A stretch of DNA of 6,615 bases from Verrucomicrobiota bacterium (GCA_030916665.1 JAUPWC010000250.1:1-6615), one strand, 5' to 3'; positions 1 to 5,219 are shown, counted from the first letter of the stretch. Notes: generated by a model from the letters alone, not told the origin. Numbers and translations: made by a program.

Positions 1-309
1 GTCCCGCAGGATGAAGTCGCCCGCATCAACGCCGCCGGCGGCAAGCTCGGCAGCGCGGTCGGCGTCGACGTCAACGAGTACCTGCCCGCCGCCAAGCTGG
101 GTGTGACCAAGATCAACATCGACACCGATGGCCGCCTCGTCTGGACGCGCGTGCACCGCGAGTTCTTCCGCGACAAGCCCGCCGAGTTCGACTTCCGCCC
201 CCCGGGCAAGATCTTCATCGCCGAATACGCGAAGTTCATCGCCTCGCGCAACAAGCTCCTCGGCAGCGCCGGCCAGCTGGCCGACCTCCGCGCCAGCCTC
301 GGCAAATAA
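1..309 (+). CDS. fba: Class II fructose-bisphosphate aldolase, C-terminal part
   Basis: This is the 3' end of a gene entering from the left; 102 codons plus TAA are visible in the frame of base 1. The enzyme splits fructose 1,6-bisphosphate into dihydroxyacetone phosphate and glyceraldehyde 3-phosphate in glycolysis and gluconeogenesis, in the cytoplasm. The diagnostic block is GVTKINIDTDGRL (visible residues 34-46), the Asn-Ile-Asp-Thr-Asp phosphate-binding signature of zinc-dependent class II aldolases. It is followed by the helical tail RVHREFFRDKPAEFDFRPPGK and an IFIAEYAKFI segment, typical of the roughly 330-345 residue branch of the family. The zinc ligands would lie upstream, outside the window. 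A strong terminator follows 36 bases after the stop, so this is probably the end of its transcript. Another ketose-bisphosphate aldolase specificity (for example tagatose bisphosphate) cannot be excluded from this part alone. Confidence 0.93.
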   Translation, partial: VPQDEVARINAAGGKLGSAVGVDVNEYLPAAKLGVTKINIDTDGRLVWTRVHREFFRDKPAEFDFRPPGKIFIAEYAKFIASRNKLLGSAGQLADLRASLGK

Positions 310-344
310 GCGACTGCTCATCGGGACGATTCGCTCTGCCTTTC

Positions 345-375
345 AACGCCGCCCCCAACGGGCGGCGTTTTATTT
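345..375 (+). terminator. Rho-independent terminator after the aldolase gene
   Basis: A perfect 10-base-pair GC-rich stem (345-354 AACGCCGCCC pairing with 360-369 GGGCGGCGTT) closes a 5-base loop CCAAC and is followed by TTATTT. Its place just after the aldolase stop fits transcription termination there. Confidence 0.9.
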
Positions 376-416
376 GGCTGTAGGGCGGGGTCTCCGAACC
401 CCGCCCTGCTACAGCC
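376..416. repeat. REP-like long hairpin, TGTAGGGCGGGG type
   Basis: GGCTGTAGGGCGGGGT (376-391) pairs with 398-416 over 16 base pairs, with one 3-base bulge (TGC, 407-409) and the loop CTCCGA. It abuts the T-tract of the terminator and lies 41 bases before the kinase-like gene. Its leading edge (TGTAG, then GGCGGG, then TCT) resembles that of the palindrome at 5854-5913, which suggests an interspersed family. From general familiarity it resembles repetitive extragenic palindromes of Opitutaceae. Copy number cannot be judged from this window. Confidence 0.75.
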
Positions 417-457
417 CGTCCGTTTTCGAGTGTCTCTCCGCGCCGCTTTGTGACCAA

Positions 458-997
458 ATGGGCACCGTGATTCTCGTCTTCATCCATGGTGCGCCCGCCA
501 CCGGCAAATACACCATCGGCCGCGAACTGGCCGCGCTGACGAATTTCGAGCTCTACCACAACCACCTCGTGGTGGACGACGTGCTCCAGCGCCACGACTT
601 TGGCTCACCCGGTTTCATCACCGAGCGCGACCAAGCCTGGCGAAAGCATCTCGGCACCGCCGCCACTGATTCCGCCCGCCGCGTCATCTTTACTTTCAAT
701 CCGGAAAACACCGTCCCCCAGGCCTTCATCGACTGGCTGTTCCGCGAGGTCCCCGCCCGCGGCGGCCAGCTGTTCTCGATCGCGCTCACATTGAGCGAGG
801 AGACCATCGAGGCCCGGCTGGCCAGCGAACAGCGGCGCGGCTTCCGGAAGCTCACCGACCACGCGCTCTACCGCCAGCTCCGCGACGCGGGCGCGTTCGC
901 CAAACCGGTCATCCCCCGTAGCAACCTCGTCCTCGACAGCGAGCATCTCTCCGCCCGCGACGCCGCCACCCGGATCGCCCGGCATTTCCGGCTCTGA
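458..997 (+). CDS. P-loop kinase-like protein (shikimate-kinase-like AAA family)
   Basis: A 179-residue cytoplasmic protein with a mononucleotide kinase-like fold. Residues 5-9 form the first hydrophobic strand. They lead into a P-loop, G11-APAT-G16-K17-Y18-T19, in which the usual Ser/Thr after the lysine is Tyr and the next residue is Thr. A conserved-looking LYHNHLVVDDVL block (32-43) follows, then a central strand RRVIFTFN (74-81). An arginine-rich lid candidate covers 117-133 (EARLASEQRRGFRKLTD), and an LVLDSEHLSARDAATRIARHF tail (157-177) resembles the last helix of small-molecule kinases. The ATG at 458 is chosen because homologous reading starts just before the first strand; a GTG at 467 is possible. 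There is no clear Shine-Dalgarno sequence. The reading frame is open back to 128, but that stretch crosses the terminator and hairpin and is not coding. The substrate is unknown; I recognise the family but not a specific enzyme. Confidence 0.8.
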   Translation: MGTVILVFIHGAPATGKYTIGRELAALTNFELYHNHLVVDDVLQRHDFGSPGFITERDQAWRKHLGTAATDSARRVIFTFNPENTVPQAFIDWLFREVPARGGQLFSIALTLSEETIEARLASEQRRGFRKLTDHALYRQLRDAGAFAKPVIPRSNLVLDSEHLSARDAATRIARHFRL

Positions 998-1202
998 GCC
1001 AGAAACAGGCAGCCTCACGCGGGCTCTTGGCGATGGATTGAACCCTGGATTTTGATTTTGACCTGAAGCCTTGCCGCCCGCCCGGATCGCGCGGCCCGCA
1101 TGATCTACGTGGAAATGCGCATGCTGCCCTAATTCTGTTGCACGATTATGCGTGAACCGTGGCCTCTCCTGTGCAATTTATTCGCTTAAGCAGAACCGAG
1201 CC
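998..1202. other. Intergenic spacer without a recognisable gene
   Basis: This 205-base spacer holds no supported gene, terminator or clear promoter. An open stretch ending at TAA 1129-1131 reads RAARMIYVEMRMLP at its end and could be a gene remnant. It has no start or match that I can support. Confidence 0.4.
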
Positions 1203-2399
1203 ATGCCTTTGCCCCCCGAGCCAAGCCTGCAGACCCTTGCCCAACTGGTCGTGCGCGTGGGCCTGAATCTGCAGCCCGGGCAGCCGCTGCTGGTCACCGA
1301 TCCCTACGAATTGCACGGCGCCCACCGGGGAACCGCCGCCCTGATCGAGGCCATCCGCGCCGCCGCACCCGACAACCCGGTCGAGGTCATTGCCGCCGAC
1401 ATCGACCGCTTGCGCTATCTCGTCACGACCGACCACCAGCGCGGATTTGAAAAACTGGTCGAGACCAACGCCCGGCGCATGCAGGCCCACCTCGCCGCCG
1501 GCGGGGCTTTCCTCTTCCTCCCCGGCACGCATCCGCGGTTGCTCGCCGACCAGCCGGCTGACCGCCTCAGCCACTTTGAATTACTGAAGTGGCGGCACTT
1601 CGCCCCGCTCATCCGCAAGCTCGTCCGTGGGGCGACCCAGTGGTCGCTCCTGCCCGCCCCCACCCAAGACTGGGCCGACCTCGCCTATCCCGAGCTGCCC
1701 GCCTCCGAACGATTGTCCGTCCTCTGGGCCACCGTGTTTGAGGCGATGCGCATCACCACCGGCCGCAACGGCAGCACCCAGGTCCGCCCCGCCGACGCCG
1801 TGATCGCCGACTGGCAGGCCCACCTCGCCGCCCTTTCGCGCCGCCGTGACGATCTCAACGCCGCCCGCCACCGCCGCATCCGCTACATCGGCACCGGCAC
1901 GGAACTCACCCTGAAGCTGCCCCGCGCGCACGCCTGGTGCACCGCCCAGCTCGTCAGCAAGCGCGGCGTGCCCTTCGTCGTGAACCTGCCCACCGAGGAG
2001 GTCTTCACCGCGCCCAACCGCTACTCCGCCACCGGTCGCATCCGCCTCGCCCGCCCCATCGCCTACGGCGGCGCCCTCATCCAGGGGGTGGAACTGGAAT
2101 TCCGCCGTGGACGCGTCACGCTGGCCACCGCCACGGCCAACACCGACCTGCTCCAGCGCCTGCTCTCGACCGACGACGGTGCCGACCGCATCGGCGAAGT
2201 GGCCCTTGTGCCCGGCCGCGCCGCCCTGAACTGGGGCGACCGCTTCCACCACCACATCCTGCTCGACGAGAACACCACGCCGCACATCGCCCTCGGCGAC
2301 GCCTACTGTTTCTGCACCCGCGCCTGGTTCCCGGTGAGCGTCAACTCCAGCCAGATCCACATCGATCTCCCCCTCGACGCCACCGTCAGCCTGGACTGA
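1203..2399 (+). CDS. M29 family metallo-aminopeptidase (thermophilic aminopeptidase / AmpS-like)
   Basis: A 398-residue protein with the two-domain layout and length of peptidase family M29 (AmpS, AmpT, PepS), cytoplasmic two-metal exopeptidases that remove N-terminal amino acids from peptides. The N-terminal half contains the family-like LNLQPGQPLLV (21-31). The C-terminal half carries every expected ligand: Glu266 in NLPTEEVFTAPNR, Glu332 in IGEVALV, His361 and Tyr368 in HIALGDAY, and His386 plus Asp388 in NSSQIHID. By family comparison these Glu, His and Asp residues bind the metals, and Glu332 and Tyr368 take part in catalysis. The ATG at 1203 is preferred over an in-frame GTG at 1152 because the 17 extra residues do not look like family sequence and the protein is already full length. 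The ribosome binding site is weak. No operon partner is evident; the next gene starts 246 bases downstream beyond repeats. Confidence 0.92.
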   Translation: MPLPPEPSLQTLAQLVVRVGLNLQPGQPLLVTDPYELHGAHRGTAALIEAIRAAAPDNPVEVIAADIDRLRYLVTTDHQRGFEKLVETNARRMQAHLAAGGAFLFLPGTHPRLLADQPADRLSHFELLKWRHFAPLIRKLVRGATQWSLLPAPTQDWADLAYPELPASERLSVLWATVFEAMRITTGRNGSTQVRPADAVIADWQAHLAALSRRRDDLNAARHRRIRYIGTGTELTLKLPRAHAWCTAQLVSKRGVPFVVNLPTEEVFTAPNRYSATGRIRLARPIAYGGALIQGVELEFRRGRVTLATATANTDLLQRLLSTDDGADRIGEVALVPGRAALNWGDRFHHHILLDENTTPHIALGDAYCFCTRAWFPVSVNSSQIHIDLPLDATVSLD

Positions 2400-2419
2400 A
2401 GGAGCCGGCTTGGAGTAAC

Positions 2420-2494
2420 TGGAGGCAGGACTACCAGTCCTGCGGAGCTCGCTCCGACCACACTCAAACCGCGTGCCTGATAGTCCCGCCTCCA
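2420..2494. repeat. REP-like two-hairpin element downstream of the aminopeptidase gene
   Basis: The outer arms TGGAGGCAGGACTA (2420-2433) and TAGTCCCGCCTCCA (2481-2494) are inverted with 13 of 14 matches. Inside are a perfect 8-base-pair hairpin, GCAGGACT-ACC-AGTCCTGC (2425-2443), and a 6-base-pair one, CGGAGC-TC-GCTCCG (2443-2456). The outer arms and the first hairpin overlap, so alternative folds exist. The element begins 20 bases after the stop codon and could also act as a transcript 3' structure, but no T-tract follows. Confidence 0.75.
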
Positions 2495-2515
2495 CCAAGC
2501 CACCCGGGACAGCCT

Positions 2516-2527
2516 AGGATGCATCCT
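2516..2527. repeat. 12-base perfect palindrome AGGATGCATCCT
   Basis: A perfect palindrome joined directly to the first phased array (TTTCGTATG units). It may be an edge of that repeat or a binding site; nothing else supports a function. Confidence 0.4.
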
Positions 2528-2545
2528 TTTCGTATGTTTCGTGTC
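2528..2545. repeat. Short 9-base phased array, TTTCGTATG/TTTCGTGTC
   Basis: Two adjacent 9-base units with the shared core TTTCGT (on the minus strand ACACGAAA and ATACGAAA), followed by a decayed TTTGCTTCG. It belongs to the same style of array as 2610-2635, 3221-3286 and 3305-3334. The stretch from 2546 to 2609 holds no gene that I can see. Confidence 0.55.
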
Positions 2546-2609
2546 TTTGCTTCGCCATCTCCGCCAAGCCTCCGTCGTGGTGACCTCATTCATCCAACTC
2601 TACCTTGGT

Positions 2610-2635
2610 TTCCGTGTCATCTGTGTGTTCCGTGT
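2610..2635. repeat. 9-base phased array just before the sigma factor gene
   Basis: Three 8-base cores spaced every 9 bases: TTCCGTGT (2610), ATCTGTGT (2619) and TTCCGTGT (2628). On the minus strand they read ACACGGAA, ACACAGAT, ACACGGAA. The array ends 10 bases before the TTG start of the sigma factor gene, so it lies where a leader or ribosome binding site would normally be. Confidence 0.65.
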
Positions 2636-2645
2636 TTAATCCTGC

Positions 2646-3239
2646 TTGAGCGCCCCTGATCCAGATCTCGATCCCGACCTCCTGCGCCGTGCGCAAGGGG
2701 GCGACGAGGCCGCCTTCGGGGCCATCATGCGCACGCACCACGAGCGCACCTTCCGGCTCGCCCATGCCATCGTCCACAACGAGGCCGACGCCCGCGACAT
2801 CGCCCAGGAAGTCTGGCTCACGGTCTGGAAACAGCTCGGCACCTTCCGCGGAGACGCCCGTTTCACCACCTGGCTGCACCCGATCGTCACCCGCCGGTCC
2901 CTCGACCACCTCCGCAAGCGCCGCCGCTGGTTCGACCGCTTCCTGCCTTTCAACACGGGCGACGAAAACGCCGTCGAGGTACCCGAACCCGCCACCACCG
3001 AGGACGCCCGCTCGCTCAACGAGGGCAACGAGACCGTCGCGCGCGTCCGCGCCGCCATCGCCGCGCTCCCGCCCAAGCACCGCGTCGTCCTCGCCCTGCG
3101 CGAGCTGGAAGGCCTCAGCTACGAGGAAATCGCCGCCGCCACCGGCGTCCCCACCGGCACCGTCATGTCCCGCCTCTTCCACGCCCGCAAACTCCTCGCC
3201 GCCAAGCTCGGAAAGGATGTAACCACTAATGAACACTAA
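2646..3239 (+). CDS. ECF-type RNA polymerase sigma factor (sigma-70 family)
   Basis: A 197-residue cytoplasmic transcription initiation factor of the extracytoplasmic-function class. Region 2 spans about residues 22-94. It includes the -10 recognition part HNEADARDIAQEVWLTVWKQ (44-63) and the basic helix ending RRSLDHLRKRRR (83-94). An acidic linker (103-131) follows, then region 4 at 133-188 with ALPPKHRVVLALRELEGLSY and the helix-turn-helix EEIAAATGVPTGTVMSRLFHAR (-35 recognition). The start is taken as TTG at 2646 because the next in-frame ATG (2727) would remove the start of region 2. No Shine-Dalgarno sequence is seen; a phased repeat ends 10 bases upstream. The last five residues (TTNEH) and the TAA lie inside the inverted array at 3221-3286. 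No anti-sigma gene is next to it, unlike many ECF operons. The start is less certain than the family. Confidence 0.92.
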   Translation: MSAPDPDLDPDLLRRAQGGDEAAFGAIMRTHHERTFRLAHAIVHNEADARDIAQEVWLTVWKQLGTFRGDARFTTWLHPIVTRRSLDHLRKRRRWFDRFLPFNTGDENAVEVPEPATTEDARSLNEGNETVARVRAAIAALPPKHRVVLALRELEGLSYEEIAAATGVPTGTVMSRLFHARKLLAAKLGKDVTTNEH

Positions 3240-3286
3240 TACCTCACTAATTTTTATTAGTGTCCCATTAGTGTGGATTAGTGGTT
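3221..3286. repeat. 66-base imperfect inverted array of CACTAAT / ATTAGTG units
   Basis: The left arm (3221-3251) has three CACTAAT units and the right arm (3256-3286) three ATTAGTG units. The arms are inverted with 25 of 31 matches and enclose a TTTT loop, so the transcript could form a long AT-rich stem. Mismatches fall only in the spacers between units; every core is conserved. The sigma factor stop codon (3237-3239) is inside the left arm. It could weakly assist termination, but it lacks a GC stem and a T-tract. Confidence 0.8.
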
Positions 3287-3304
3287 TTACCTCCTCCCCG
3301 GAAA

Positions 3305-3334
3305 ATCTGTATGTATCTGTGTCCATCTGTGGTT
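3305..3334. repeat. Exact 10-base phased array of ATCTGT units
   Basis: ATCTGT occurs at 3305, 3315 and 3325, exactly one helical turn apart, with the second and third units extending to ATCTGTGTCC and ATCTGTGGTT. On the minus strand the second and third units read CACAGAT. It lies between the inverted CACTAAT array and the ribosome binding site of the next gene. Confidence 0.7.
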
Positions 3335-3345
3335 AGATTGAATCT

Positions 3346-3350
3346 AGGAG
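3346..3350 (+). promoter_or_regulatory. Shine-Dalgarno site for the gene at 3358
   Basis: AGGAG ends 7 bases before the ATG at 3358, an ideal spacing that fixes the start. It also shows that this genome uses anti-Shine-Dalgarno pairing at some genes. Confidence 0.85.
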
Positions 3351-3357
3351 CCTCCTC

Positions 3358-3801
3358 ATGAAAACCATCCTCCGTCTCGCCCTGCTGCTCGCCGCCTGCT
3401 CCGCCCTCCTCGGCACCGCGCGCGCCGAGCGCGCCGCCATCGAGGGCATCCTCATCGCCGCCTCCAACGAAGCCGGCTCGACCGACCGCCGTCTCGCTCC
3501 CTACGAGGCCACGCTCCGCCGCATTCTCCGCTTCGAGACCTTCCGGCACCTCGGCTCCGACCGCGTTAGCCTCGACGTCCCCGCCACCGGCAACCTCGAC
3601 GTCGGCAACGGCCACCAGCTCGCGGTCGAAACCGAGAGCAGCGACGGCAAGTCCGTCCATGTGAAGGTCCGGTGGACCGCCGGCGGCCGCACGCTGATGA
3701 ATACCGGCCTCGTCCTCCGCCCCGGCGTCCCCGCCGTCCTCGGCGGCCCCTCCACCGGCAACAAGGGCGAGGTGTATGCGGTGATTCTCGTCGGCCGCTA
3801 G
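3358..3801 (+). CDS. Small exported protein of unknown function
   Basis: A 147-residue protein with an N-terminal export signal: basic MKTILR, a hydrophobic stretch to about residue 19, and a likely cleavage after ARA (23). L11-A12-A13-C14 also fits a lipobox, so a lipoprotein is possible, but the hydrophobic run continues past Cys14, which favours ordinary cleavage. The mature part begins with an amphipathic helix and RRLAPYEATLRRILRFETFRHL (44-65). It then becomes strand-rich (VSLDVPATGNLDVGNGHQL, VHVKVRWTAGGRTLMNTGLV, and a VPAVLGGPSTG turn) and ends in a hydrophobic strand, EVYAVILV. It looks like a small periplasmic or envelope beta-domain. I do not recognise a named family, though similar proteins seem familiar next to ECF sigma genes in this phylum. 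It lies 118 bases after the sigma factor gene and has its own strong ribosome binding site. Confidence 0.8.
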   Translation: MKTILRLALLLAACSALLGTARAERAAIEGILIAASNEAGSTDRRLAPYEATLRRILRFETFRHLGSDRVSLDVPATGNLDVGNGHQLAVETESSDGKSVHVKVRWTAGGRTLMNTGLVLRPGVPAVLGGPSTGNKGEVYAVILVGR

Positions 3802-3833
3802 TCTCTTCGCTTTTTTAGAAACCAACGTATCTC

Positions 3834-4007
3834 ATGACTCAGGAATGGCAGTGCTGCTTTTGCGGGAAAAAGATCGATTCGAGAAACGAGAAGGCAGTGC
3901 AAATTGCTGTGACCTTCGCCGATGAATCTATTCAGGGATTCATGGCTCATGAATCATGCCTGAAGGCAAAGCTAGATTCGTCAGTTCCTATCGCTACCGG
4001 TGATTGA
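3834..4007 (+). CDS. Small Cys/His (zinc-ribbon-like) protein, 57 residues
   Basis: ATG 3834 to TGA 4005 encodes 57 residues. The N-terminus EWQCCFCGKKI supplies C7-x2-C10 and the C-terminal part FMAHESCLKAKL supplies H39-x2-C42, a four-ligand arrangement typical of small zinc-binding folds. Between them is an AVQIAVTFAD strand. I have seen this layout (C-x-FCG near the start, AH-x-x-CL near the end) in short hypothetical proteins, but I cannot assign a function. The gene is 47% G+C by hand count (82 of 174) against 43 of 60 at 3361-3420, so it is compositionally foreign or under different constraint. No Shine-Dalgarno sequence is evident and it lies alone between two exported-protein genes. 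Its codon pattern and ligand pairs argue for a real gene; the frame stays open 21 more codons after the stop (see 4008-4073). Confidence 0.7.
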   Translation: MTQEWQCCFCGKKIDSRNEKAVQIAVTFADESIQGFMAHESCLKAKLDSSVPIATGD

Positions 4008-4073
4008 ATTCAGAAATGGCCTGAAATTGAATTAGGCCGTGAATACGGTGAGCTGAACATTTCCGAAATCTAA
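4008..4073 (+). other. In-frame open segment after the TGA of the small Cys/His gene
   Basis: Directly after TGA 4005-4007 the same frame runs 21 more codons (IQKWPEIELGREYGELNI and three more residues) to TAA 4071-4073. AATTCAG overlaps the end of both stops (4007-4013 and 4073-4079), so a 66-base segment is bracketed by 7-base direct repeats. It could be a former C-terminus cut off by a TGG-to-TGA change, or chance. It has 26 G/C among 63 bases. Confidence 0.35.
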
Positions 4074-4100
4074 ATTCAGCCCGACTCATTGGGCTTTCCC

Positions 4101-5093
4101 ATGAATATCGATCTGCATCGCCTCTGGCTCTGCACTCTCGTCTTGGTCTCGACCATTGTCGCCCGCGCTGAGCTCAAGCTCGGACCCGGGACCACGGTGC
4201 ACTTCGCCTCGGTGGAGCAGGCCGCCGCCGTCCTCGGCAGCCGTGACGATTTTGTCCAGCGCCTGAGTCCCTTCGACCGTGCGGCGCGCCTGAAGACCAG
4301 CCGCGCCGTCAGCGAGGCGGAGTTCCTTCAGTTCGTCACCAGCAAGGTCCTGCCTTGGGCCGACGCGGAGCGCGAGAAAATCACCGCGGCGTTCGCCGGT
4401 GTGCAGGCGAAACTGGCGGCGCGCGCGTTGCCGCTGCCCAAGGACATTCTCCTGATCCGCACCACCGGCGACGAGGAGGGCAAGGCCGCCTACACCCGGG
4501 CCAACGCCATCATCCTCCCCACCGACGATCTCGCCCAGCCTCAGATCGGCTTGGAGAAGCTGCTCTGCCACGAATTGTTTCACATCCTTTCCCGGACCAA
4601 TCCCGAGCTGCGCGATACGCTCTACCGGGTGATCGGGTTCGAGGCCTGCGACGAGGTGCCCTTCCCCGCCGAGCTGCTCGCCCGCAAGATCACAAACCCC
4701 GATGCCCCGCGCAACGACCACTGCCTCCGGGTGCAGGTGGCCGGCGAACCGCACTGGGTCATCCCGATCCTCTTCTCCGGGGCCGAGACCTACGACGAGG
4801 CCAAGGGCGGCGAATTCTTCAACTACCTCCAGTTCCGGTTCCTGCTGGTCGAGCGCGCCCCGGGTTCGACAACCGTCGCCCCGATCCGCGTCGGCACGGA
4901 AGCCCGGCACGTCGGCCTCAACGAGGTGTCCGGCTTCTTCGAGCAGGTCGGGCGGAACACCCGTTACATCATCCACCCCGAGGAGATCCTGGCCGACAAC
5001 TTCAGCCTGCTGGTGCTGGATGCGCCCAACGTGCCGTCACCGGAGATTCTGCGAAAGATGGATGCGGTTTTGTCGGCTGGGGCCCGACCGTGA
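4101..5093 (+). CDS. Exported HExxH protein, probable zinc metallopeptidase
   Basis: A 330-residue protein with an export signal: MNIDLHR, then the hydrophobic core LWLCTLVLVSTIV, with probable cleavage after ARA (23). The zinc signature is H157-E158-L159-F160-H161 within LEKLLCHELFHILSR. The helix before it and the flanking residues fit an active-site helix, with Glu158 as the catalytic base. A third ligand is probably a glutamate of HPEEILADNFSLLV (292-305); this E-E-x-x-A-D-N block resembles the second helix of gluzincins, but that assignment is inference. Region 24-110 is helical and Ala-rich; a beta strand, KDILLIRTTG (114-123), precedes the active site. The mature protein would act in the periplasm or outside the cell; the substrate is unknown. 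ATG 4101 is chosen because the signal peptide starts there; TTG 4089 in frame would add four residues. Not a named family that I can identify with certainty. Confidence 0.82.
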   Translation: MNIDLHRLWLCTLVLVSTIVARAELKLGPGTTVHFASVEQAAAVLGSRDDFVQRLSPFDRAARLKTSRAVSEAEFLQFVTSKVLPWADAEREKITAAFAGVQAKLAARALPLPKDILLIRTTGDEEGKAAYTRANAIILPTDDLAQPQIGLEKLLCHELFHILSRTNPELRDTLYRVIGFEACDEVPFPAELLARKITNPDAPRNDHCLRVQVAGEPHWVIPILFSGAETYDEAKGGEFFNYLQFRFLLVERAPGSTTVAPIRVGTEARHVGLNEVSGFFEQVGRNTRYIIHPEEILADNFSLLVLDAPNVPSPEILRKMDAVLSAGARP

Positions 5094-5120
5094 ACACCCG
5101 GCGGTAAACCAGGCAGTCGA

Positions 5121-5195
5121 GGTGGTGCGACCTGCTCCTCAGGGCGCTCCGTCCGCAGCGAACACGGCCTGCGCGTTGGGGAGCAACGCTCCACC
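5121..5195. repeat. REP-like inverted element in the leader of the molybdenum hydroxylase operon
   Basis: GGTGGTGCGACCTGCTCC (5121-5138) is inverted against GGAGCAACGCTCCACC (5180-5195): GGTGG, GCG and GCTCC match, with small differences between. Inside are a 5-base-pair hairpin, CGCAG/CTGCG (5154-5173), and at the right edge a tight GGAGC-AAC-GCTCC (5180-5192). The 264-base gap between the flanking genes (5094-5357) holds this element, the next one, the hairpin at 5327 and no gene. Confidence 0.55.
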
Positions 5196-5219
5196 GGTTG
5201 CACCCTTGAAACGTAGGTC

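Noticed and set aside
128..457. Upstream part of the long plus-strand frame that contains the kinase-like gene
   Set aside because: It overlaps the aldolase gene in another frame, crosses a terminator and a hairpin, and reads as low-complexity Ser/Ala/Pro sequence.
1069..1131. Possible gene remnant ending RAARMIYVEMRMLP
   Set aside because: Only about 21 codons are open, there is no start and no recognisable family; chance is sufficient.
1937..2659. Plus-strand frame overlapping the end of the aminopeptidase gene
   Set aside because: It is an Arg/Pro/His-rich alternative frame of the M29 gene that then runs through repeats.
3221..3334. CRISPR array
   Set aside because: The units are 9-10 bases with 2-4 base spacers, partly inverted, with no cas gene; this does not fit CRISPR repeat and spacer sizes.
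4014..4040. Integron attC-like site near the small Cys/His gene (GGCCT ... AGGCC)
   Set aside because: The paired 5-base arms lack the consensus core sites of attC, and no integrase or second cassette is visible.
4078..4097. Weak terminator-like hairpin AGCCC-(8)-GGGCT followed by TT
   Set aside because: The stem is only 5 base pairs, there is no real T-tract, and it lies directly at the start of the next gene.
4086..4976. Long minus-strand open frame opposite the HExxH gene
   Set aside because: It is the antisense shadow of a well-supported gene in GC-rich DNA, with Gly/Glu/Asp/Val-biased composition and no recognisable domain. The other long minus-strand frames share these traits.
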